DNA of 64,000 bases from Kribbella sp. ALI-6-A (GTDB lineage Bacteria > Actinomycetota > Actinomycetes > Propionibacteriales > Kribbellaceae): the NCBI RefSeq assembly GCF_001984195.1, contig NZ_MTQN01000011.1:1-64000 (forward strand), in the 5' to 3' direction. The notes under the pieces are model-generated. The model saw only the letters and a list, made by a program, of their open reading frames with translations, was not told the DNA's origin and searched no databases. The stretch's first letter is position 1. The number at the start of each line of letters is the position of its first letter. Below are positions 15,941-23,115 of the stretch, piece after piece. The position numbers and the translations under genes were made by a program.

Positions 15941-15970
15941 AAGCCCCGGGGCGAGTGCCCCGGGGCTTTT
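15941..15970 (+). terminator. Attenuator terminator upstream of threonyl-tRNA synthetase
   Basis: AAGCCCCGGGGC (15941-15952), loop GAGT, GCCCCGGGGCTT (15957-15968) form a perfect 12-bp stem followed by TT. It lies 17 bases after the leader stop codon and 49 before the synthetase ATG. A competing pairing is possible between GTCCCGG (15909-15915, inside the leader) and CCGGGGC (15946-15952), which would break the terminator; that alternative is my inference. Confidence 0.8.
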
Positions 15971-16018
15971 GCGTTGTCACCGGCCACTCGCCCGACGAAT
16001 CGAGCGAGGAACGAAACC

Positions 16019-17272
16019 ATGTACGACCACCGCAAGTACGGCCGCGAGCTCGGCCTGTTCGACTCCGACCCGCTGATCGGCGCGGGTCTTCCCTATCTGC
16101 CGCCCGCGGGCGCGGCGATCCGGCACGCGCTGGAGAGCTACGTCGCCGAGCTGGAACGGCGCGCGGGCTACCAGCACGTCTACTCACCGGTGCTCGGCAA
16201 ACGCGAGCTCTACGAGATCTCCGGCCACTGGTCGCACTACAGCGACGACATGTATCCGCCGATGAGAGTGGGGGAGGAGGAGGTCGTGCTGCGACCGAGC
16301 CTGTGTCCCCATCACGCCCTGATCTACCGGTCGCGCGCCCACAGCTATCGCGAGCTCCCGATCCGGTACGCCGAACTCGGCGGCATGTACCGCGCCGAGC
16401 TGTCCGGCGTACTCGGCGGCCTGAGCCGGGTCCGTGCGATCCAGCTGAACGACGGCCACATCTTCTGCACCCTCGACCAAGTGGCCGACGAAGCCGGGGG
16501 CGCGCTCGACCTGATCCTGCGCGCGTACGGCGATCTCGGCCTGAGCCCGTCCCGCTTCCTGCTGTCGCTGCCTGCGGCCGACGCCCGGATCGGCGAGCCC
16601 GGCAGCAAGTACGTCGGCGACCAGGAGAGCTGGGACCGCTCGGCCGACCTGCTCGGCTCGGTCCTGCGTGACGCCGGGGTCGAGTACGAGGAGGCGCCCG
16701 GCGAAGCGGCGTTCTACGGGCCGAAGATCGACATCCAGCTCGAGGACGCGGCCGGGCGGGAGTACACCCTGTCCACCATCCAGGTCGACTTCCACCAGCC
16801 GGCCCGGTTCGAACTCGAATACATCGGTGCCGATGGCAACAAAGCTGGTGGGAACAGGCTCCGGCCGGTGATGGTGCACCGGGCGATCATCGGCAGCCTC
16901 GAGCGGGTGATCGCACACCTGATCGAGCAGCACGGTGGTGCGTTCCCGGCCTGGCTGGCGCCGGTGCAGGTCGTCGTGCTGCCGCTGTCGGACGCCGAGG
17001 AGGCCTACGCGGCGGAGATCGCGCGCCGCGCCACCGACCGCGGACTCCGGGCGGAGATCGCGCACGCCGACGAGGGCACCCTCGGCGCCCGGATCCGGGA
17101 GAACCGGCCGGCGCCGTACCAGGTGGTCGTCGGGCCCCGGGAAGTTGCCGCCGGCCACCTGGCGTTGCGGTACCGCGACGGCCATCAGGACGACCCGGCC
17201 GAGGCGGCTGCGGTGCTGGACGGGCTGATGGTTGCCTGCCGCCCCGCTACCTTGCAGGAGAATCCGCGGTGA
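16019..17272 (+). CDS. Threonyl-tRNA synthetase, short form without editing region
   Basis: A 417-residue class II synthetase containing only the catalytic core and the anticodon-binding domain (from about residue 315). The zinc ligands of ThrRS are present: Cys96 in LCPHH, His147 in NDGHIF (51 residues later, as in E. coli) and His287 in VHRAIIGS. Motif 2 is RYAELGGMYRAE. Canonical ThrRS is about 640-690 residues; the TGS and N2 editing domains that remove Ser-tRNA are missing. ATG 16019 follows GAGGA with 8-nt spacing. It is probably a second ThrRS, perhaps for starvation or for resistance to a ThrRS inhibitor. Expression looks controlled by the Thr-rich leader. Confidence 0.9.
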   Translation: MYDHRKYGRELGLFDSDPLIGAGLPYLPPAGAAIRHALESYVAELERRAGYQHVYSPVLGKRELYEISGHWSHYSDDMYPPMRVGEEEVVLRPSLCPHHALIYRSRAHSYRELPIRYAELGGMYRAELSGVLGGLSRVRAIQLNDGHIFCTLDQVADEAGGALDLILRAYGDLGLSPSRFLLSLPAADARIGEPGSKYVGDQESWDRSADLLGSVLRDAGVEYEEAPGEAAFYGPKIDIQLEDAAGREYTLSTIQVDFHQPARFELEYIGADGNKAGGNRLRPVMVHRAIIGSLERVIAHLIEQHGGAFPAWLAPVQVVVLPLSDAEEAYAAEIARRATDRGLRAEIAHADEGTLGARIRENRPAPYQVVVGPREVAAGHLALRYRDGHQDDPAEAAAVLDGLMVACRPATLQENPR

Positions 17273-17378
17273 ATTTCTTACCGAAGGGTTGATTGTCACT
17301 GAGGGCTGCGGGATCGTGACTGTCAGTCGTGCCAGCAGAAGGGGTCCAGCCCCTCCAGTGCAAAGGCGGTCCGCCCCC

Positions 17379-18164
17379 ATGAAACGCCTCCTCTCAGTCC
17401 TCGGCAGCGCGGTGCTCGGCACCGCGTTGCTGGTCAACCCGACCGTGGCCCACGCGGCTCTCTCGTACGTCGCCCTCGGCGACTCCTACGCCTCCGGTGT
17501 CGGCACCCGCAGCTACATCGCCGACAGCGGCGCGTGCCAGCGCTCCACCAAGTCCTACCCGTACCTCGACGCGGCCCGGATCGGCGCGACGCTGACCTCG
17601 GTCGCGTGCTCCGGCGCCCGGGTCGCCGATGTCACCGCCAACCAGCTCGGCCCGCTCACCGCGGCCGTCAACTTCGTCACGCTGCAGGTCGGGGGCAACG
17701 ACGCCGGCTTCTCGTCGGTGATCACCGAGTGCGCGAAGCCGGCCTGGCTGGCCAACTGCGACGGTGCGATCAACACCGCCCAGGCGACCATCAACAACAC
17801 GATCCCGGGCCGGCTGAACACCCTGTACGCGACGGTGCGCAGCCGCGCGGTGAACGCGAAGGTGATCATCGTGGGCTACCCGCGGCTGTTCAACGGCACC
17901 GACTGCAACGCCGGGACGTTCTTCAGCGCCGCCGAGATGACCCGGCTGAACCAGACCGCGGACCTGCTCAACGCCAAGATCGGCGCGGCCGCGAGCGCGG
18001 CCGGCTACACGTTCGTGAACCCGACCCAGGCGTTCATCGGGCACGCGGTCTGCGGCAGTCCGGAGTGGATCAACGGGCTGTCCAACCCGATCAGCGAGTC
18101 GTACCACCCGAACGTCACAGGCCAGGCCGCTTACGCCAATCTGGTCCAGCCACACCTGAGCTGA
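17379..18164 (+). CDS. Secreted SGNH/GDSL esterase or lipase
   Basis: A 261-residue exported hydrolase. Signal peptide about residues 1-26, ending VAHA. Block I reads ALGDSYASG (catalytic Ser), block III GGND, and block V SYHPN supplies His, giving the SGNH pattern. Six cysteines in the mature part fit disulfides, as in Streptomyces extracellular esterases of this family. Substrate likely lipid or ester, not determinable here. ATG 17379 was chosen because the signal peptide starts there. A terminator-like hairpin follows at 18181. Confidence 0.93.
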   Translation: MKRLLSVLGSAVLGTALLVNPTVAHAALSYVALGDSYASGVGTRSYIADSGACQRSTKSYPYLDAARIGATLTSVACSGARVADVTANQLGPLTAAVNFVTLQVGGNDAGFSSVITECAKPAWLANCDGAINTAQATINNTIPGRLNTLYATVRSRAVNAKVIIVGYPRLFNGTDCNAGTFFSAAEMTRLNQTADLLNAKIGAAASAAGYTFVNPTQAFIGHAVCGSPEWINGLSNPISESYHPNVTGQAAYANLVQPHLS

Positions 18165-18180
18165 CACTCGGCGGGCTGCG

Positions 18181-18216
18181 CGGCGCCTCTGTTCGTGGTG
18201 TGATGCAGAGGTGCCG
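18181..18216 (+). terminator. Hairpin after SGNH esterase
   Basis: CGGCGCCTCTG (18181-18191) pairs with CAGAGGTGCCG (18206-18216) with one G-U pair and a 14-nt loop. It starts 17 bases after the esterase stop and is a likely terminator, though no T run follows. Confidence 0.5.
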
Positions 18217-18395
18217 CACCGGCCTGTCCGCCGGCTTCCCGCCGCTCCGGACCAGTTCCGGCTTCGGCCGCCCGGTGAGCGAGGCCGGCCCCGGAGGGGT
18301 GGCCGGTGTCGTCGCCGGATGGCCGGCGGACCGGATCCGAAGCGTCGAATCCCCTTCCGGCGGACGCCGGTCGACCGGGACTCGTGCTTGTCTTT

Positions 18396-18417
18396 TATAT
18401 GCCTCAAACGGTATATA
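18396..18417. promoter_or_regulatory. AT-rich palindrome and -10 box of AHSA1 gene
   Basis: TATATGCC (18396-18403), six bases, then GGTATATA (18410-18417) form a near-perfect inverted repeat in an otherwise very GC-rich region. TATATA at 18412-18417 ends seven bases before the ATG at 18425, so it doubles as the -10 box of a leaderless transcript. AHSA1 genes are often controlled by a linked ArsR repressor; none is adjacent here. Confidence 0.55.
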
Positions 18418-18424
18418 TGGGCTC

Positions 18425-19252
18425 ATGAGCGAATCAATGAGCAGCGAGAACGGCCGGACCGTACTTAGGATGCGGCGCCGGCTCGCCCACCCGCCGGACA
18501 AGGTCTGGCGGGCCCTGACCGACCCGGCCGAGCTGGCGCACTGGTATCCGGCGCTGGTCGAGGTGGATCTGCGCCTGGACGGCCGGATCGCGTTCACGTT
18601 CACCGACGGCGAGGACGACTTCGTCGAAGACCCGGACAACACCGGCGTGGTCCGCGCCTACGACCCGCCGCGGCTGCTGGAGTTCACCTGGGGGAGCGAG
18701 ATCCAGCGCTGGGAAGTCACCCCGACCGACGAGGGGTGCGAGCTCAGCCTCACCTCGACGTACGACGACCGCGCGAGCTCGGCCAGCCTGACCAGCGGCT
18801 GGATCCTTTGCCTGGACGCGCTGGACAAGGCGCTGGGTGGCGACTCCGTACCGCGGGAGCACTACTCGGTCCTGCACGAACACTTCGTCAAGATCTACGG
18901 GCTGGACCAGCCGGAGGTCCGCTCGGACGGCAGCCTGCGCTTCGAACGCCAGCTGACCGCGCCCAAGGACGACGTCTGGGCCCGGCTGGCCGGCGGCGGG
19001 AAGGTCGTCGCCGGCCAACTGCCGCCCGACGGTTTCGTTGCCAAGGGCATCGAGCCCGGCGCGGTCACCGAGGCGGAGGAGCCGGTGCGGCTGGTGTACC
19101 CGGCAGGTGAAGGAGTGGTCACTTGGACCCTGCGCGACGGCAACGGCGGAGCGCGCCTGGTGCTCACCCAGACCGCCGCTGGCCCCGACAATCAGGCTGC
19201 CTGGCACGACCTGATCGAGTCCCTCGCCTCGGCGTCGGTCACCCGGACCTGA
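18425..19252 (+). CDS. AHSA1/SRPBCC domain protein (two domains)
   Basis: A 275-residue protein. Residues about 14-150 are an AHSA1-type START-like fold (RMRRRLAHPPDKVWRALTDPAELAHWYP; FTWGSEIQRWEV). A second, more diverged copy begins near residue 175 (LRFERQLTAPKDDVWARLAGGG). Such proteins bind small hydrophobic ligands or act as Hsp90-activator homologues; the ligand here is unknown. The start is ATG 18425, just after the AT-rich palindrome. The last 14 bases overlap the end of the convergent MFS gene. Confidence 0.87.
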   Translation: MSESMSSENGRTVLRMRRRLAHPPDKVWRALTDPAELAHWYPALVEVDLRLDGRIAFTFTDGEDDFVEDPDNTGVVRAYDPPRLLEFTWGSEIQRWEVTPTDEGCELSLTSTYDDRASSASLTSGWILCLDALDKALGGDSVPREHYSVLHEHFVKIYGLDQPEVRSDGSLRFERQLTAPKDDVWARLAGGGKVVAGQLPPDGFVAKGIEPGAVTEAEEPVRLVYPAGEGVVTWTLRDGNGGARLVLTQTAAGPDNQAAWHDLIESLASASVTRT

Positions 19253-20501
19253 CCGGTTCCGGCAGCCGTCTCAGGCGGACGACCGGCGACAGGAACACGG
19301 CCGGCACCACGAGCGCCGAGGCGGTTGCCGCGACGATCAGCGCGCCCCGGGCGCCGAGAGCCGCCGACAGCAGACCGGCACTGAGGCCTCCGAGCGCACC
19401 ACCGCCGAACAGCAGCGTCCGGAACACCGCGGTCATCCGCCCCATGAGTTCTGGCGGAGTGACGGTCTGCCGCAAGCTCACGATCACGACTCCGGCCACG
19501 CCGAGTCCGAGGTAGGTGACGAAGAACGACGCGATGACCGTTGCCAGCAGCACCGGCTCGGGTCCGGCCGCCAGCGGGATCAGGGCCGGTCCGAGCAGCA
19601 GCATCGACTGCGCGATCAGGTAGACGCGCCCGACCGGGAAGCGGGCCACCACCCGTCGCGAGATCGCCGATCCGATCAGGCCACCGACCGACGCGGCGGC
19701 GAACACCACGCCGAGGGTCTGTGCGCCGAGCCGCAGGTCACGGCTGCCGTAGAGCAGGAACATCGTCCACACCGTGACCATGGAGAAGTTGCAGCACAAG
19801 CCGATCAGCGCCAGCGCGCGCAGCAACGGCCGGCCGAACACCCAGTTCAGACCGTCGAGCAGTTCCCGTCCGGCGTGCCGCCGGCTGTCCTTGGGTGGAC
19901 GCGGTTCCGGTGCGCGGATGAACAGCAGTGTCACCACCGAGACGGCGTACGAGCAGGCGTCGACCACCAGCGCGATCGGCGCGGTGAGCCAGCCGACCAG
20001 TACGCCGGCCAGACCAGGCCCGGCGACATCGGTCGCGCTGGAGGTCATGGCGAGCTTGGCGCTTGCCTCGACGTACTGGCGCGGGTCGCGGACGAGGACC
20101 GGGACGTAGGCCATCCAGCTGACGTCGAACAGGACCGACGCGACGCCGATGGCGGTTGCCACCAACAACAATCCGGGCAGCGTGAGCAGATCGGCCCAGT
20201 GCAGCAGCGGAATCGCGCCGAGCAGGAGGAGCCGGGCGACGTTGGCACCGAGCATCACCCGGCGCCGGCGCGCCCGGTCCACCCAGACCCCGAAGATCAG
20301 CGCGAGCCCGAGGTAGGGCAGCAGTTGCAGGAAGCGCAGCAGACCGACTTCCCGGTCCGACGCGCCGAACACCTGCAAGGCGGTCAACGGCAGCGCCAGC
20401 GTGGTGACCTGGCTGCCGAGCAGCGAGAGCGTCTCGCCGAACCAGAACCGGCGGAAGTCGCGGTTGGTCCGCAGCGGGGCAGCGGCGTACGAGGTGGTCA
20501 T
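19239..20501 (-). CDS. MFS transporter (enterobactin-exporter/MdfA-like group)
   Basis: A 420-residue major facilitator with about 12 membrane helices. The N-terminal FRRFWFGETLSLLGSQVTTLALPLTAL and the loop 2-3 sequence VWVDRARRRRVM are typical of the actinobacterial EntS-like exporter group. ATG 20501 overlaps the stop of the aminotransferase by 4 bp, so the two genes are coupled, and both are under the MocR-controlled promoter at 21715. That context suggests it exports the product or substrate of the coupled enzyme. Confidence 0.92.
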   Translation of the reverse strand: MTTSYAAAPLRTNRDFRRFWFGETLSLLGSQVTTLALPLTALQVFGASDREVGLLRFLQLLPYLGLALIFGVWVDRARRRRVMLGANVARLLLLGAIPLLHWADLLTLPGLLLVATAIGVASVLFDVSWMAYVPVLVRDPRQYVEASAKLAMTSSATDVAGPGLAGVLVGWLTAPIALVVDACSYAVSVVTLLFIRAPEPRPPKDSRRHAGRELLDGLNWVFGRPLLRALALIGLCCNFSMVTVWTMFLLYGSRDLRLGAQTLGVVFAAASVGGLIGSAISRRVVARFPVGRVYLIAQSMLLLGPALIPLAAGPEPVLLATVIASFFVTYLGLGVAGVVIVSLRQTVTPPELMGRMTAVFRTLLFGGGALGGLSAGLLSAALGARGALIVAATASALVVPAVFLSPVVRLRRLPEPVRSG

Positions 20502-21715
20502 CGCGACGCCAGTTCGGCGATCGCGGCGACCACCTGCTCGACCTCGTCCTCGGTGTTGTAGTAGTGCGGCGACAACCGCAGGCACCAGTCGACGTCCTTG
20601 TCGCCGAAGTCGTACTGGGCGAACTCGCGGAAGCTGAGCGCTGAGTTGATCCGGCGGCTGTCGAGCGCGGCCTTGAACTCCTGCGGCTGCCGGCCCTCGA
20701 TCGCGACGGTGACCAAGGCGCCGAGCTGCCGCCCCCGATCCAGCGCCCGTACGCCGGGCAGCGCGTCGAGCCGGTCGCGAAGATCGGCGGCGAGCGCCGG
20801 CGTCCGGTGCGCGATCACGTCGAGACCGACCTGCCGGGCGTACCGAACGGCCTCGGCGCTGCCGATCACCGCGGCGTACGGGAACTCCCAGTCCTCGAAG
20901 CGGCGGGCGGTCGGGCTCGGCGTGTAGGTCTCGGGGGCCGACCAACTCGCGCCGTGCATGTCGATGAACAGCGGCTCGTGCCCGGCCTCGAGCACGCGAT
21001 CGGACACGTACAGGAAGCCCGTGCCGCGCGGCCCGCGGAGGAACTTGCGGCAGGTGCCGGTGAGGAAGTCGCACCCGATCCGGTCGACGTTCAGCGGGTA
21101 CTGCCCGACCGACTGACACGCGTCGACCAGATACAGCAGATCCAGCTCGCGGCAGTGCCGGCCGATCTCCTCGACCGGCTGAACCAGCCCCGAGTTGGTC
21201 GGGATGTGCGTCGCGGCCACGAGTCGCGGTCTGCGTGAGCGCATCAGGGCCGCCATCGCCTCGACGTCGACGCCGCCCTCGGGCAGGTCGGGCGCGTGCA
21301 CGAGCTCGACACCGAACCGGCGCCGCAGCGACAGGAACGCGATCTGGTTGGAGATGAAGTCGTTGCGGGTGGTCAGGATGACGTCGCCGCGCTCGAACGG
21401 GATCGCCGACAGGGCCGTCGCGTACGCGTGGGTGGCGCTGCCGGCGAAGGCGATGTTGCCCGGGGCACAGTTCAGCAGGCCGGAAAGCTCGGTGTAGAAA
21501 GCCTCGACTTGCTCGGCACGTGCGGCAGCCGCCTCGTACCCACCGATCCGCGCCTCCAGCTCCAGATGAGCCAGTACGGCGTTCAGCACGGGTGAGGCGA
21601 GCAATCCGCAGCCGGCGTTGTTGAAGTGGACCACCTCGCCCGTTCCGGGAGTTTCGGCGCGGAAGGCGAGTAGTGATTCCCGGGTCAGCTCAGTAGCGCT
21701 AGCATCAGCTCTCAT
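20498..21715 (-). CDS. Class V aminotransferase-fold PLP enzyme
   Basis: A 405-residue PLP enzyme of the class V group (cysteine desulfurase / isopenicillin N epimerase / EgtE-like). FNNAG near the start binds phosphate, VDACQSVGQYPLN is the conserved Asp/Gln region, and the PLP lysine is in GTCRKFLRGPRGTGF. The catalytic loop cysteine expected of a cysteine desulfurase is not obvious, so a lyase or epimerase is likelier. ATG 21715 overlaps the divergent MocR start in TCATGA and has TACTGT 5 nt upstream with no ribosome site. It is coupled to the MFS exporter downstream. Confidence 0.9.
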   Translation of the reverse strand: MRADASATELTRESLLAFRAETPGTGEVVHFNNAGCGLLASPVLNAVLAHLELEARIGGYEAAAARAEQVEAFYTELSGLLNCAPGNIAFAGSATHAYATALSAIPFERGDVILTTRNDFISNQIAFLSLRRRFGVELVHAPDLPEGGVDVEAMAALMRSRRPRLVAATHIPTNSGLVQPVEEIGRHCRELDLLYLVDACQSVGQYPLNVDRIGCDFLTGTCRKFLRGPRGTGFLYVSDRVLEAGHEPLFIDMHGASWSAPETYTPSPTARRFEDWEFPYAAVIGSAEAVRYARQVGLDVIAHRTPALAADLRDRLDALPGVRALDRGRQLGALVTVAIEGRQPQEFKAALDSRRINSALSFREFAQYDFGDKDVDWCLRLSPHYYNTEDEVEQVVAAIAELASR

Positions 21716-21730
21716 GAACAACAGTAGCAC
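21692..21730. promoter_or_regulatory. Divergent promoter/operator of MocR module 2
   Basis: AGTAGCGCTA at 21692-21701 is identical to the element at 3208-3217 and lies at the same distance (22 bases) from the MocR start. AGTAGC recurs at 21723, 31 bases on. TAGCAT (21700-21705) is the -10 box for the plus gene; TACTGT (21726-21721, minus strand) is the -10 box for the aminotransferase. Confidence 0.65.
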
Positions 21731-23096
21731 TACTGGCGGACTCGACCACGGTTTGCGGGCGCTGGTCCGGGACCTGGCACCGGGCCAGAAGCTCCCGAGC
21801 AACCGCGAGCTGGTCGACCGGTACCGGGTGGGCCCGGGAACCGTGGTCAAGGTGATCGCCCAGCTGGCCGCGGAAGGAGTGGTCGAGACCCGTCCGGGCA
21901 GCGGAACGTTCGTCGCCCTGCCGTCGCGCGGCGCCCCGGTGCTGCCGGACTTCGGATGGCAGACCGTCGCCCTCGCCGACCGGTCCGTGGATCCCGGCCG
22001 ACCGCTCGGCACCTCGTGGCCGGCCGGAACGATCCGCCTCGACGGCGGCTATCTGCACGAGTCGCTGCAACCGGTCCGGGCCTTGGGCAACGCGCTCGCC
22101 CGCGCCGCCCGGCGACCGGGTGCTTGGGATCGCGCTCCGGTGAACGGCCTGCAGTCGCTGCGAGCGGTCTTCGCGACGTGGTGCGGTCCGACCGTGACAC
22201 CGGACGACGTACTGGTCACCGGTGGCGGTCAGAGCGCGCTGTCCGTCGCGTTTCGCGCGATCGCCGCTCCGGGAAGTCCTGTCCTCGTCGAGTCGCCGAC
22301 CTATCCGGGTGCGTTGGCGGCGGCGCGGGCCGCTGGGCTCAGTCCCGTGCCCGTGCCGATCGACGCCGACGGCCTGCGACCGGAGCTGCTGGCCGAGGCC
22401 TTCGCCCGGTCGGGTGCGAGGCTGCTGTACTGCCAGCCGACGTACCAGAACCCCACCGGCGCGGTGCTGTCGATCGAGCGGCGGCGTCAGGTGGTGGAAG
22501 TCGCGCGAGCCGCCGGGGCGTTCGTGCTGGAGGACGACTTCGCCACGTTCCTGGGCCACGGCGGTCCGGCCGCGCCTCCCAAACCGCTGCTCGCCGACGA
22601 TCGCGACGGCACGGTCGTCCTGATCACCTCACTGACGAAACCGGCGGCCCCAAGTCTGCGGGTTGGAGCCCTGGTCGCCCGCGGTCCTGTGCTGGAGCGG
22701 CTGCGGTCCGTACGGCAGGTGGACGACTTCTTCGTCCCGCGACCGCTCCAGGAGGCCGCACTCGAACTGGTCGCCGCGCCGTCGTGGGAACGCCACCTGA
22801 AGACGCTCGGTGCCGCGTTGCACGAACGCCGTCACGGGCTGATGACGGCGCTGGAGGAGCATCGACCGGACTGGGCCGTGGATCACGTGCCGACCGGTGG
22901 ACTCCACCTGTGGGTCCGGGTCGGGTCCGACGACGTGGCGCTGACCGCGGCCGCGCGCGACCTGGGGGTCGGGGTGAGCCAAGGCAGTCGCTACTTCGCC
23001 ACCGAGCGGCCGGGGTCCTGGTTGCGGTTCAACTTCGCCGCCGCGTCCGATCCGGTGGAGCTCGCCGAGGCGGCGCGGCGGCTCGCCGGGCTGTGA
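21714..23096 (+). CDS. MocR-family regulator (GntR HTH + aminotransferase fold)
   Basis: A 460-residue paralogue of the regulator at 3230-4669, with the same layout: winged helix at about 5-70 (LPSNRELVDRYRVGPGTVVK), then an aminotransferase domain with NPTG, DDF and the PLP lysine in SLTKPAAPSLR. The two share the GGYLHxxLQPxRAL block. It likely controls its divergent aminotransferase/MFS operon and its own gene. ATG 21714 was chosen from the paralogue and from the shared start-codon overlap; a longer in-frame reading would run through the operator. Confidence 0.92.
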   Translation: MNNSSTTGGLDHGLRALVRDLAPGQKLPSNRELVDRYRVGPGTVVKVIAQLAAEGVVETRPGSGTFVALPSRGAPVLPDFGWQTVALADRSVDPGRPLGTSWPAGTIRLDGGYLHESLQPVRALGNALARAARRPGAWDRAPVNGLQSLRAVFATWCGPTVTPDDVLVTGGGQSALSVAFRAIAAPGSPVLVESPTYPGALAAARAAGLSPVPVPIDADGLRPELLAEAFARSGARLLYCQPTYQNPTGAVLSIERRRQVVEVARAAGAFVLEDDFATFLGHGGPAAPPKPLLADDRDGTVVLITSLTKPAAPSLRVGALVARGPVLERLRSVRQVDDFFVPRPLQEAALELVAAPSWERHLKTLGAALHERRHGLMTALEEHRPDWAVDHVPTGGLHLWVRVGSDDVALTAAARDLGVGVSQGSRYFATERPGSWLRFNFAAASDPVELAEAARRLAGL

Positions 23097-23115
23097 ACTT
23101 CACCGGATCGGACGA

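Noticed and set aside
15841..16018. A T-box riboswitch upstream of the threonyl-tRNA synthetase
   Set aside because: No T-box sequence or specifier stem is seen; the leader ORF with Thr codons explains the terminator better.
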